Source: Verrucomicrobia subdivision 3 bacterium UBA693
Lineage (GTDB): Bacteria > Verrucomicrobiota > Verrucomicrobiia > Limisphaerales > UBA8199
Assembly (NCBI GenBank): GCA_002298785.1
Contig: DBMR01000103.1
Span: 26,957 to 90,956 of the forward strand
DNA: 64,000 nt
Direction of reading: 5' to 3'
Each line of letters begins with the position of its first letter. Position 1 is the first letter of the stretch. The notes beneath the pieces were generated by a model, which saw only the letters and a list, made by a program, of their open reading frames with translations, made no database searches and was not told the origin of the DNA. This document shows, piece after piece, positions 8,505 to 16,952 of this stretch. The translations under genes and the position numbers were made by a program.

Positions 8505-9706
8505 ACCTTGACACTCTCGCCATCGTCTCCCTGGTGTTAGCTGCCGCTCCTTGCGTTTTGTTCTTTGCCAATCTGCTGGCATATCGGCCGCTGCCGCAAG
8601 CCGGCCGAAGTGAAGAATCCGCGCCCCCCGACTCAACCGGAAAACAAACGCCTGTCGCCAGCGAAAACTGCGGGATTTCCGTTTTGATCCCAGCCCGCGA
8701 CGAGGAGAAGAACATCCACCCCACCCTGACCGCCGCACTGGCAAGTTGCGGTCCGCATGACGAGGTGATTGTCCTGGATGATCACTCCACGGATCGAACG
8801 GCGGAAGTTGTCCGGAGCATCGCGGCGCTGGATCGTCGTGTCCGGCTGGAGTCCGCTCCTCCCCTGCCCGCCGGTTGGTGCGGCAAGCAACATGCCTGTC
8901 ACGTGCTGGCTGGACGCGCTCGCCATTCGCTATTGCTGTTTCTGGACGCGGACGTGCGGCTCACCCCGAACGCCCTGGAGCGAATGCGAGCGTTCATGCG
9001 GCACAGCGGCGTCGCGCTGGCCAGCGGTGTACCGCGGCAGGAACTCGGGACATTTTCAGAGCGCCTGCTGATTCCTTTGATCCATTTCATCTTGCTGGGC
9101 TTTCTCCCCATGCACGGTATGCGCCTTACCCGCTGGGCCTCGATGTCGGCCGGCTGCGGCCAACTCTTTATCGTCCGACGCGACGCCTACGTGGCCTGCG
9201 GCGGACACTCCCGGCTGAAAGAATCCAGGCATGACGGCATCAAACTTCCCCGGGTCTTCCGGCGCGCGGGCTTCAGCACCGATTTGTTCGACGCGACCGA
9301 CCTGGCCACCTGCAGGATGTATCACACTGACGGTGACACCTGGCGCGGGCTCGGGAAGAACGCTACCGAAGGCTTGGCCGCCCCGGGAACCATCGGACCG
9401 ATGACAGCCCTGCTGCTGGGAGGACAGGTGTTGCCGTTCCTGCTGTTGGGATTCGCGTCCGCGCTATCAACAACGGGCTTGCTTGGCGCCGCCCTGGCCG
9501 GTCTGCTTGCCTATGGGCCGCGCCTGGCCGCGCTGCGAATCTTTCGTCAGCCCATGGGCAGCGCCTTGCTGCATCCACTGGGTGTGCTCGCATTGCTAGT
9601 CATTCAATGGTACGCCTTCGCGAGACACCTATTGGGCAGACCTTTTGAATGGAAAGGGCGCCATTACGGCGCGCCAACTCGGATTGAACCCGTCAAAGCC
9701 GCATGA
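8501..9706 (+). CDS. Family 2 glycosyltransferase, membrane-bound (CrtQ-like)
   Basis: A 401-residue protein. An N-terminal hydrophobic helix (about residues 6-27) is followed by a GT-A domain with SVLIPARDEEKNI, VIVLDDHSTDRT and the metal-binding FLDADVRL. Further transmembrane helices occur in the C-terminal third (ALLLGGQVLPFLLLGF and LGVLALLVIQWY). Its place after the acyltransferase suggests it adds a sugar to the carotenoid carboxylate. The ATG at 8501 overlaps the stop of the acyltransferase, which fixes the start over longer upstream frames. Confidence 0.83.
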   Translation: MNLDTLAIVSLVLAAAPCVLFFANLLAYRPLPQAGRSEESAPPDSTGKQTPVASENCGISVLIPARDEEKNIHPTLTAALASCGPHDEVIVLDDHSTDRTAEVVRSIAALDRRVRLESAPPLPAGWCGKQHACHVLAGRARHSLLLFLDADVRLTPNALERMRAFMRHSGVALASGVPRQELGTFSERLLIPLIHFILLGFLPMHGMRLTRWASMSAGCGQLFIVRRDAYVACGGHSRLKESRHDGIKLPRVFRRAGFSTDLFDATDLATCRMYHTDGDTWRGLGKNATEGLAAPGTIGPMTALLLGGQVLPFLLLGFASALSTTGLLGAALAGLLAYGPRLAALRIFRQPMGSALLHPLGVLALLVIQWYAFARHLLGRPFEWKGRHYGAPTRIEPVKAA

Positions 9707-10227
9707 TAAAACTCAAATTCATTTTCTGGCTCAGTGGCATGTTGCTGAGCAGCGTGTTGGCTCGCGGCGAGGAGTCCTCGCCCTGGCCCACCAATGCTCC
9801 GGCACTCGTGGAATTAAAGGATCAGTTCAGCAAACCTCAGAAACTGGCCTTCCCTAACGCCAAGGTTACTCTGTTGGCGATCGCCGACAAGAAGGGTTCG
9901 ACGGAAGTAAAGGGCTGGATCGCCGCCCTCAAACCTCGTTACGCCGAGCGCATTGACATCCACGGCCTGGCGGACATGGGCGGCGTGCCGGGATTTCTGC
10001 AAGGGAACGTGTCCAAGAAATTTCAGGCCACGTGCCAATACCCCGTCATGATGGATTGGTCAGGCAAAGTCTGTAAACGGTTTCGCTATCGAGAGGACGT
10101 GGCCAATATTCTGGTCATTGATGGCAACGGCGCGATTCGCGAGCGCGTTTTCGGGGCTGCCACCGAAGCAGGCGTCGCCCGCATCAGCCACGCGTTGGAT
10201 GCGGCGTTGCAGGCCCAGAATAATTGA
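9703..10227 (+). CDS. Secreted thioredoxin-fold-like protein of the carotenoid operon
   Basis: 174 residues with a cleavable signal peptide (KFIFWLSGMLLSSVLA). The remainder resembles the thioredoxin/YtfJ-like fold by its pattern of KVTLLAIADKKG, GVPGFLQGNVSKKF and NILVIDGNGAIRERVFG. I see no CXXC redox motif; the isolated Cys residues are in TCQYP and KVCKRF. The start overlaps the glycosyltransferase stop (ATGA), tying it to the operon. Its role is unknown. Confidence 0.55.
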   Translation: MIKLKFIFWLSGMLLSSVLARGEESSPWPTNAPALVELKDQFSKPQKLAFPNAKVTLLAIADKKGSTEVKGWIAALKPRYAERIDIHGLADMGGVPGFLQGNVSKKFQATCQYPVMMDWSGKVCKRFRYREDVANILVIDGNGAIRERVFGAATEAGVARISHALDAALQAQNN

Positions 10228-10251
10228 CGCCCTGACAGTGAACCTAAACGT

Positions 10252-10371
10252 ATGCAACTGAAATTCGATTGGTTGACTGTCCTGGAAAGCTCGGAGCGCG
10301 GAATCCTGCTCACGTACCCGAACCTGGAAAAGACGGTCGGACCGCGCATCATCTCTGCGAACAGCTTATGA
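10252..10371 (+). CDS. 39-residue ORF of unknown function
   Basis: This short frame (begins MQLKFDWLTVLESSERGI, ends RIISANSL) starts 25 bp after the previous gene, and its stop codon overlaps the start of the SRPBCC gene (TTATGA). That coupling is the same as elsewhere in the operon, which is the main reason to take it seriously. It has no transmembrane segment or recognised motif. It could instead be the surviving N-terminus of a larger decayed gene. Confidence 0.4.
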   Translation: MQLKFDWLTVLESSERGILLTYPNLEKTVGPRIISANSL

Positions 10372-10829
10372 CTGTTCACGAATTCAAGAGCGAGCATTGG
10401 CTTCCGCTGCCGCCCGAGGAAATGTTTCTGTTCTTTGGCAACGCTGCCAACCTCGACGCCATCACTCCACCCTGGCTGAATTTCCGCATCCTTACACCGC
10501 TGCCGATCGTCATGCGCGAGGGAACACTGATTGATTACCGGCTGCGAGTGCGCGGGCTGCCACTGCGCTGGCGCACGCGCATCAACGCCTGGCAACCACC
10601 GCATCGCTTCGTGGACGAGCAACTCCGCGGGCCCTATCGTCAGTGGATTCACGAGCATACCTTCACACCGCACAACGGCGGCACTCTCGCCCGCGACGTG
10701 GTGCGCTACGCCGTGCCCTTCGACATCCTGCTGCATCGACGGTTCGTGCGACCAGACATCGAGAGAATTTTTGAATTTCGGGCGACGGCGTTGAAGCGGC
10801 GCTTCGGAAGCGTTGCTGAATTCAAATGA
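10368..10829 (+). CDS. SRPBCC (START/Bet v1-like) ligand-binding protein
   Basis: A 153-residue cytoplasmic protein with the features of SRPBCC proteins similar to cell-division-inhibitor/YfcH-associated types: an N-terminal strand with PLPPEEMFLFFGNAANLDAITPPWLNF, a mid-protein PHRFVDEQLRGPYRQWIHEHTF, and a C-terminal amphipathic helix (IERIFEFRATALKRRFG). Such proteins bind hydrophobic ligands in a helix-grip cavity. As the last gene of the carotenoid operon it may handle a carotenoid or isoprenoid intermediate, but that is inference. The start at 10368 is supported by overlap with the preceding small ORF. Confidence 0.72.
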   Translation: MTVHEFKSEHWLPLPPEEMFLFFGNAANLDAITPPWLNFRILTPLPIVMREGTLIDYRLRVRGLPLRWRTRINAWQPPHRFVDEQLRGPYRQWIHEHTFTPHNGGTLARDVVRYAVPFDILLHRRFVRPDIERIFEFRATALKRRFGSVAEFK

Positions 10830-11374
10830 AAGCAAATTCGGCAGGAATGAATTGCCTCAGACAACGCCTTGAACAACATCAAACTTATGAAACATAGGAA
10901 AATCGCAAGGTAGCTCTGCCTTTCCTACGCAATGAAGCTGGAAACCCTGCCCAACTAAATCGCGGCGTCTGTCAATGGCGACGCTGTCCGTTCTCAAGTA
11001 ATCTGGAAGGCCTTCGGGTTCGCCGGCCATACTTAGGAGAACGTGGTGTTCATGGGCAAAAGGGCACTGCTGTCGCGTTCAAAACGTGTGCGGTAACGAT
11101 GCCGTTGAGCGAGCCGACTTGCGCTATGTCGCGACGCTATTAAGTTTCCCTCGTTTGAGTGAAATATTAGGACAGGAAAATGCTATTCTGAGAGGGCGCC
11201 TCGACGCAGGCATTCGCGAACAGGCGCGCGAATGTGTTACCCGCCCGGCCCAGCCGATTCGCGAGCTCTCAAACGCTGCGCTTGGGCAAGACGCGGCCGC
11301 GAGTCTGCACGCTAGCGCCGCGCTCACGGTCGGCGGGAACGCTTTCGGCAGGGAAGGCACGGGTTAAGACGCAC
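10830..11374. other. Intergenic region without recognised gene
   Basis: This 545-bp gap separates the carotenoid operon from purK. A frame at 11086-11367 has atypical composition and no motif, and I do not call it. A promoter for the pur operon probably lies in the AT-richer part around 11140-11195 (TATTCT at 11193-11198), but the -35 is not convincing. Confidence 0.4.
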
Positions 11375-12589
11375 ATGCACGAAACCTACGATCGCGATAT
11401 CATAAAGCTAGTCCAGCCGGCACGGGTGGCCTCGGCCATCAACCCGCGTCTCGGCATCGTGGGCGGCGGACAACTGGCCAAAATGACCGCGCTAGCCGGC
11501 CTCCAACTCGGCTGCGATGTGGTCGTGCTCGAGCGCAACAATTACAGCCCGGCGGCGAATCTCGCTTCGCATTCGCTTGTCGGCGACTGGGACAATCCCG
11601 AAGCGCTCATGAAGCTCGCCTCGCAAGTGGATGTGGTGACCCTCGAAAACGAGTTCGTGGACGCCGCCAGTCTGCGCGCGCTGGAGGACGCTGGTTATCG
11701 GCTCTATCCGACGGCGCGCAGCATCGCGCTCGTGCAGGATAAATTCGTCCAAAAGCAGACTCTCGCCGCAGCTGGCCTGCCTGTCCCGCGATTTGAGGCC
11801 GTGGCCAACCTGGCCGAAATCGAACAAGCCGCTGCAAAGCTCGGCTGGCCGCTATTGCTTAAGGCTCGGCGCAATGCCTACGACGGCAAAGGCAACGCCA
11901 CCGTCCGCTCACCCGCCGACGCGGCGGCGGCCTGGAAGAAGCTCGGCGGTGACACGGGCCGCGAGTTGTTCGCGGAGGAGTTCTGCGACTTCACGACGGA
12001 ACTCGCGGTAATGGTGACGCGCGGTAGCGACGGTGCGAGCGTCAGTTATTCGGTGGTGGAAACCGTCCAGCACGACCATGTCTGCCACGTCGTCAAGGCT
12101 CCCGCACCCGTGCCCACGGACGTCGCGGCCCAGGCGGCGGAGGTCGCCCAGCGCGCCGTGGTGGCGGTGGGCGCGGTGGGCAGCTTCGGCGTGGAGATGT
12201 TCCTGACGCGCGCCGGCGGCATCGTGGTGAACGAACTCGCACCCCGCGTTCACAACTCCGGGCATTACACCATCGAAGCCTGCCTCTGCTCGCAGTTCGA
12301 GAATCACGTCCGGGCCGTCCTGGGCTGGCCGCTGGGTTCAACCGCGATGGTTGCGCCTGCCGCCGTGATGGTGAATCTCCTCGGCACGGCGAAAGCGACC
12401 GGCCATCCCCACGGTTTGGAACGCGCCTTGGCTGTGCCGGGCGCACATGTCCACATCTACGGCAAAGCCATGAGCGGCGCGGGCCGCAAGATGGGCCACG
12501 TCACGGCGCTGGGCGCGACACTCAATGAAGCGCTTGCCACCGCCCGGCGCGCCGCCAGTTTGATTCAATTCGGAAAACCCCAGCCATGA
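11375..12589 (+). CDS. purK: N5-carboxyaminoimidazole ribonucleotide synthase PurK
   Basis: An ATP-grasp enzyme of about 404 residues that carboxylates AIR with ATP and bicarbonate to N5-CAIR in purine synthesis. The N-terminal LGIVGGGQLAKMTALAGLQLG motif is diagnostic of PurK. It is followed by VVTLENEFV, QDKFVQKQTLAAAGLPVP and the metal/ATP site FGVEMFLTRAGGIVVNELAPRVHNSGHYT. The start at 11375 (MHETYDRD) is chosen because the longer frame upstream has no family similarity. It overlaps ilvD by ATGA. Confidence 0.93.
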   Translation: MHETYDRDIIKLVQPARVASAINPRLGIVGGGQLAKMTALAGLQLGCDVVVLERNNYSPAANLASHSLVGDWDNPEALMKLASQVDVVTLENEFVDAASLRALEDAGYRLYPTARSIALVQDKFVQKQTLAAAGLPVPRFEAVANLAEIEQAAAKLGWPLLLKARRNAYDGKGNATVRSPADAAAAWKKLGGDTGRELFAEEFCDFTTELAVMVTRGSDGASVSYSVVETVQHDHVCHVVKAPAPVPTDVAAQAAEVAQRAVVAVGAVGSFGVEMFLTRAGGIVVNELAPRVHNSGHYTIEACLCSQFENHVRAVLGWPLGSTAMVAPAAVMVNLLGTAKATGHPHGLERALAVPGAHVHIYGKAMSGAGRKMGHVTALGATLNEALATARRAASLIQFGKPQP

Positions 12590-14298
12590 GCAAAACACTG
12601 CCTCGTCCACATTCCTCGATTGTGCTCGACGGCCCGCACCGCGCGCCGAGCCGGGCGATGCTGTATCCAGTCGGCTTCAAGACGGAAGACTTCACCAAAC
12701 CCGTCATTGGCGTCGCCTCGACCTGGAGCATGGTCACCCCCTGCAACATGCACCTCGACCAACTCGCCCGCGCCGCGGAGGCCGGCGCGAACACCGCGGG
12801 CGGCAAGGCGATTGTCTTCAACACCATTACCATCTCCGACGGCATTTCGATGGGCACGGAGGGAATGAAGTATTCGCTGGTGTCCCGCGAGGTTATCGCT
12901 GACTCCATCGAAACCGTCGCCGGCTGCCAGGGCATGGACGGCCTGGTCGCGCTCGGCGGTTGCGACAAGAACATGCCAGGCTGCCTCATCGCCATCGCGC
13001 GGCTAAACCGCCCCGCGGTCTTTGTCTATGGCGGCACGATTCTCCCCGGCTGCCTGACCGGTTCAGATCGCAAGCTCGACATTGTCTCCGTCTTCGAAGC
13101 GGTCGGCGCGCACGCCGCCGGCCGGATGACCGACCGCGAGTTGCAGGTGGTCGAGGCCTGCTCGATTCCCGGCCCCGGCTCGTGCGGCGGCATGTACACC
13201 GCCAACACCATGGCCAGCGCGATCGAGGCCCTGGGCTTGAGCCTGCCGGACAGCTCGGCGCAAAATGCCGTTTCGCCCGCAAAACTCGAGGACGCCCGGC
13301 GCGCCGGTGAAGCGGTGCTAAACCTGCTGCGCCTCGGCCTGAAGCCGCGCGACCTGATGACACGCCGCGCGTTTGAGAACGCCATCACGGTCGTCATTGC
13401 CTTGGGCGGTTCGACAAACGCCGTGTTGCACCTGCTCGCTATCGCTCACGCCGCCGGTGTGCGCCTTACGCTGGACGATTTCACGCGCCTCGGACGTCGC
13501 GTGCCGGTGCTGGCCGACCTCAAGCCCAGCGGCAAGCATTTGATGAGCGAACTCATCGCCATCGGCGGCATCCGCCCGCTCATGCGCACGCTGCTCGAGG
13601 CCGGCCTCCTGCATGGCGATTGCCGCACCGTCACCGGCCGGACGCTTGCCGCAGACCTCGCCGACGCGCCGGCTTATCCCGAGTGGCAAACGATTATCCG
13701 GCCGCTGGCCAATCCCATCAAACGCGACAGCCACCTCGTCATCCTGCGCGGCAACCTCGCACCCGAAGGCGCGGTCGCCAAGATCAGCGGCAAGGAAGGC
13801 CTGAGCTTCGCCGGACGCGCGCGGGTTTTTGACTCGGAAGAGCGCGCGATGAAGGCAATTCTCGCTGGACGCATTCGCAAGGGTGACGTGGTGGTCATCC
13901 GTTACGAAGGTCCGCGCGGCGGGCCGGGCATGCGCGAAATGCTCGGGCCGACCTCCGCCATCATGGGCCAGGGCCTCGGCAGCGACGTGGCGCTCATCAC
14001 CGACGGGCGTTTCTCCGGCGGCACGCACGGCTTCGTGGTCGGCCACATCACGCCCGAGGCTTTCAACGGCGGCCCGCTTGCTCTGGTGAAGAACGGCGAC
14101 CGCATCGTCATCGCCGCCTTGAAGCGCACGCTGACGCTCGATGTGCCGGCAAAAGAACTGGCGGCACGCCGGAAAGCGTGGCGTCAACCGAAGCCGCGTT
14201 GCACCCGCGGCGTGCTCGCCAAGTACGCTCACTCCGTCACGTCCGCATCGCTTGGCGCGGTCACGGACGCCCACCTGGAACATAGAATTTTAGCATGA
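12586..14298 (+). CDS. ilvD: Dihydroxy-acid dehydratase IlvD
   Basis: A 570-residue IlvD/Edd family enzyme that dehydrates 2,3-dihydroxy acids to 2-keto acids in the isoleucine/valine pathway. The Fe-S/metal ligands are visible in GGCDKNMPGC and PGSCGGMYTANTM, and the C-terminal DGRFSGGTHGFVVGHITPEA motif is typical. Unusually, it lies between purK and purE with ATGA overlaps on both sides, so branched-chain amino acid and purine steps share one transcript. Confidence 0.94.
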   Translation: MSKTLPRPHSSIVLDGPHRAPSRAMLYPVGFKTEDFTKPVIGVASTWSMVTPCNMHLDQLARAAEAGANTAGGKAIVFNTITISDGISMGTEGMKYSLVSREVIADSIETVAGCQGMDGLVALGGCDKNMPGCLIAIARLNRPAVFVYGGTILPGCLTGSDRKLDIVSVFEAVGAHAAGRMTDRELQVVEACSIPGPGSCGGMYTANTMASAIEALGLSLPDSSAQNAVSPAKLEDARRAGEAVLNLLRLGLKPRDLMTRRAFENAITVVIALGGSTNAVLHLLAIAHAAGVRLTLDDFTRLGRRVPVLADLKPSGKHLMSELIAIGGIRPLMRTLLEAGLLHGDCRTVTGRTLAADLADAPAYPEWQTIIRPLANPIKRDSHLVILRGNLAPEGAVAKISGKEGLSFAGRARVFDSEERAMKAILAGRIRKGDVVVIRYEGPRGGPGMREMLGPTSAIMGQGLGSDVALITDGRFSGGTHGFVVGHITPEAFNGGPLALVKNGDRIVIAALKRTLTLDVPAKELAARRKAWRQPKPRCTRGVLAKYAHSVTSASLGAVTDAHLEHRILA

Positions 14299-14807
14299 CT
14301 CGGAAACTTCCTACCAAGCCGCTCGTCGGCATCATCATGGGCAGCGACTCGGACTGGCCCACCCTCAAACCAGCCGCTGACGTGTGCGTCGAATTCAATA
14401 TCCCTTACGAAGTGCGCGTCGTCTCGGCGCATCGCACGCCCGACGATATGGCGCGTTACGCGAAGACCGCCGAGAAATGCGGTCTGCGTGTTATCATCGC
14501 GGGAGCAGGAGGCGCCGCACATCTGCCCGGCATGGTAGCGAGCCACACGCCATTGCCGGTAGTCGGCGTGCCCGTCGAGAGCAAGGCCCTCAAGGGCCTC
14601 GACTCTTTGCTTTCCATCGTTCAAATGCCAGGCGGGGTTCCCGTCGCCACGGTGGCCATTGGCGGGGGGCGAAACGCGGGGCTGTTGGCGGTGAAGATTC
14701 TCGCCGCCAGCGATGCCGCCCTGCGCGGGCGAGTCCGGCAATTCATGAACTCTCTGGCCGCCGAATCACGCCGGCGCGGCTCCAAATTAGCCGCGAGCCT
14801 CGCGTAG
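14295..14807 (+). CDS. purE: N5-CAIR mutase PurE
   Basis: A 170-residue class I PurE that converts N5-CAIR, the PurK product, to CAIR. The N-terminal GIIMGSDSDWPTLKPA, the catalytic SAHRTPDDMARYA with its His, and AGGAAHLPGMVASHTPLPVVGVPV are all present. Its start overlaps the ilvD stop (ATGA). Confidence 0.95.
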   Translation: MTRKLPTKPLVGIIMGSDSDWPTLKPAADVCVEFNIPYEVRVVSAHRTPDDMARYAKTAEKCGLRVIIAGAGGAAHLPGMVASHTPLPVVGVPVESKALKGLDSLLSIVQMPGGVPVATVAIGGGRNAGLLAVKILAASDAALRGRVRQFMNSLAAESRRRGSKLAASLA

Positions 14808-14834
14808 GGCCCGGCCACCACGCCTGCACTGGCT

Positions 14835-14882
14835 TCAATTCCTGCGCCCCATCAACTGTCGGGCCGGTTCATTGGGGGAGCT
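14835..14882 (-). pseudogene. 3' remnant of a LysR-type regulator gene
   Basis: Sixteen codons read SSPNEPARQLMGRRN-stop on the minus strand and match the C-terminus of the LysR gene at 18671 (FPNELVRQLIERRK-stop). At DNA level 14851-14881 and 18687-18717 agree at 28 of 31 positions by eye. No more of the gene is visible: the TMEM175 gene ends at 14924. It looks like the end of a lost paralogue. Confidence 0.5.
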
Positions 14883-14923
14883 CCGCATTCCCAACTCAAG
14901 GACCTGCGCGATTACTCCCTTTA

Positions 14924-15505
14924 TCAGGCGCTCCCGTGCAGCACCTCCACGCGCCGATCAGGGAAAAAGTAAATCACGGCTGGCGCCGCGATCAGCACGA
15001 GAGCCAATGGAACCAGCACCCACGACAGGGGGATGGCGGCGAGGTAAAAACCCAACGCAATCAGGTTCTTAATCCCCATCCGTCGGTGCAACTCACAAAG
15101 CTCCAGCTCATTCCGGTGTTGGCACGCAATGCTTTGGCGCAAGAGGTAGAAAGCTGCGCTGCAAGCCATAGCCACTCCTCCGTACAGTCCGACCGCGAGT
15201 GGAGTGGCGTGATTCTCGCCAAGGTACGCCGTCACCCACGGCATCAGCGAAAGCCAGAACAGCAGGTGGAGATTAGCCCACAGAATTTTACCGTCCACCT
15301 TTCGTGCCAGATGGATCAGGTGGTGATGGTTGACCCAGTAAATTGCCACGATGACAAAACTGAGCAGGTAACTAAGGAAGATAGGTGCCAGCCTGGCAAG
15401 AGCTGCGAGGTCTGAATCATGCGGTGCCTTCAGCTCCAATACCATGATCGTGATGATAATGGCGATGACACCATCACTGAAGGCTTCCAGTCGGGTGGGT
15501 TTCAC
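14924..15505 (-). CDS. TMEM175-family (DUF1211) potassium channel
   Basis: A 193-residue multi-pass membrane protein starting at a GTG. It opens with the family hallmark RLEAFSDGVIAIIITIMVLELK, in which the FSD triad lines the K+ pore of bacterial TMEM175 tetramers. It continues with LLSFVIVAIYWVNHHHLIHL and three or four further helices. The GTG at 15505 is chosen because the open frame upstream overlaps the next gene antisense to nothing sensible. It is the last gene of a four-gene minus-strand group. Confidence 0.85.
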   Translation of the reverse strand: MKPTRLEAFSDGVIAIIITIMVLELKAPHDSDLAALARLAPIFLSYLLSFVIVAIYWVNHHHLIHLARKVDGKILWANLHLLFWLSLMPWVTAYLGENHATPLAVGLYGGVAMACSAAFYLLRQSIACQHRNELELCELHRRMGIKNLIALGFYLAAIPLSWVLVPLALVLIAAPAVIYFFPDRRVEVLHGSA

Positions 15506-15518
15506 GTGAGCTGGTTTG

Positions 15519-16151
15519 TCAACGGCGGAGCAGCTTGAAGGCAAAGTCGCGTCCGAAGCCACGCCGGAACGCGAGATGCACCCAGAGCATCGCCACTGGC
15601 TCAAGCAGCCGGGCAATCTCGAGCCGGCCGGCATCCACCATCTCGAAGCCGAGGTCTTCGCCGAGCTTCGACACCATGCCCTTGGCGGCCTCATCATCCC
15701 CAGCAAGGAACATCACGGTCCGGTCGGAGCCGAACTTAGGGTTGGTCATGTTCTCTGCGCCGGTGGAATTGAAGCACTTCACCACTCGCGCCCCCTTGGC
15801 CCACTGCGCCACCTGTTCGGCACCGGAGGTGTCGAGGCCAACGCTCAAGCCGCTGAGATCGGCCTTCAATGGATTGGTGCAATCTACAACGATTTTTCCT
15901 GCCAGATGGCCGGCGCTTTCAATGGCTGTCTGCGTCCCGTTCCACGGCGTGGTCAGCACGATAACTTCCCCAAACGATGCGGCTTCGGCAACGCTGCCCG
16001 CGCTGGCGCGGGCGCCGATATTCTGCAGCAGTGCAACCAGTTCCGGCTTGGCCGTGTTGCGTACACCGAATTTGATGTCGTGTCCGGCTGCCGCCCAGCG
16101 TTTACCAAGGGCGCTGCCGACGTTTCCTGATCCAATGATTCCGATCTTCAT
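15519..16151 (-). CDS. NADPH-dependent F420 reductase-like oxidoreductase
   Basis: A 210-residue Rossmann protein beginning MKIGIIGSGNVGSALGKRWAAAGHDIKFGVRN, the NADP-binding motif of F420:NADP oxidoreductase-like proteins. Later motifs are VVDCTNPLK, VVKCFNSTGAENM and FLAGDDEAAK. Bacterial members often use unknown substrates, and nothing here shows whether F420 is used. It lies 13 bp before the TMEM175 gene and 44 bp after the SDR gene. Confidence 0.82.
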   Translation of the reverse strand: MKIGIIGSGNVGSALGKRWAAAGHDIKFGVRNTAKPELVALLQNIGARASAGSVAEAASFGEVIVLTTPWNGTQTAIESAGHLAGKIVVDCTNPLKADLSGLSVGLDTSGAEQVAQWAKGARVVKCFNSTGAENMTNPKFGSDRTVMFLAGDDEAAKGMVSKLGEDLGFEMVDAGRLEIARLLEPVAMLWVHLAFRRGFGRDFAFKLLRR

Positions 16152-16195
16152 ATTATCTCTTCTCGATTGATGTTTTGTGAACTGAATCGCCCCGA

Positions 16196-16927
16196 CTACC
16201 AACGCAACGGTTTTCCGTCGCGGAAAAAGCCGCCGGTTGGGCCATCATCAGGCAGTGTTGCGGCCCAGACCACACTCCCCGCACCCTCGGCGACAGGTCG
16301 TGCGCCTTGCTCTGCTGCGCCGGGATAGGTCGCAGTCCAACCGGGGCAGACGGCATTCACCAGAATTTTGCTGCCGCGCAATTCAGCCGCCAGTTTGACC
16401 GTCAACGCCGTGAGCGCCGCCTTGGAGACCGCGTAGGCCGGTGCCGCCCCGCCCATGAGTTGCAGACCGAACCCGCCCTCTCCCTCAAACGCTCCCACCT
16501 GGCTCGAAACGTTCACAATGCGCCCATGCTCGCTCTGACGCAGCAATGGCAACATCCCCTGAGTGACGCGCCACGCTCCAATCAAGTTCATCTCCAAAGT
16601 CGCGCGCACGTAATCCATGGGTACGGTGCTTGCCTGATTGGCTATATCGAAATTGCCACCCGCATTGTTGACCAGCGCGTCCAGCCGCCCGAATTTCGAC
16701 TCAATCCAACGGACTGCGGCTGCCACCGATTTATCGTCCGACACGTCGAGCGCCACGCTATGAACCGTGCCGCCTGGCTGTGACAGTTCCGCAGCCGCAG
16801 CGGCTGCTTTGGCGAGGCCGCGTGCGCTGAGCAACACCACACTGCCACGATTGGCCAACTGCCGACAGACTTCCAAACCGATGCCACGATTGGCACCGGT
16901 CACTAAGGCGATTAATCTATTCTCCAT
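16196..16927 (-). CDS. Short-chain dehydrogenase/reductase (carbonyl-reductase type)
   Basis: A 243-residue classical SDR. The cofactor motif TGANRGIGLEVCRQLA is near residue 10, NNAG in the middle, the catalytic Ser in VNVSSQ, and YAVSK is the catalytic Tyr-Lys pair. The C-terminal CPGWTAT and PDDGPTGGFFRDGKPLRW resemble carbonyl reductases. The substrate is unknown. Its neighbours (DJ-1-like protein and another NADP oxidoreductase) suggest detoxification of reactive carbonyls, which is inference. Confidence 0.87.
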   Translation of the reverse strand: MENRLIALVTGANRGIGLEVCRQLANRGSVVLLSARGLAKAAAAAAELSQPGGTVHSVALDVSDDKSVAAAVRWIESKFGRLDALVNNAGGNFDIANQASTVPMDYVRATLEMNLIGAWRVTQGMLPLLRQSEHGRIVNVSSQVGAFEGEGGFGLQLMGGAAPAYAVSKAALTALTVKLAAELRGSKILVNAVCPGWTATYPGAAEQGARPVAEGAGSVVWAATLPDDGPTGGFFRDGKPLRW

Positions 16928-16952
16928 CGTATTCTATCGTTAAGCAACTTGC

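Noticed and set aside
11086..11367. 93-residue ORF upstream of purK
   Set aside because: No ribosome-binding site or domain; it overlaps the region expected to hold the pur promoter.
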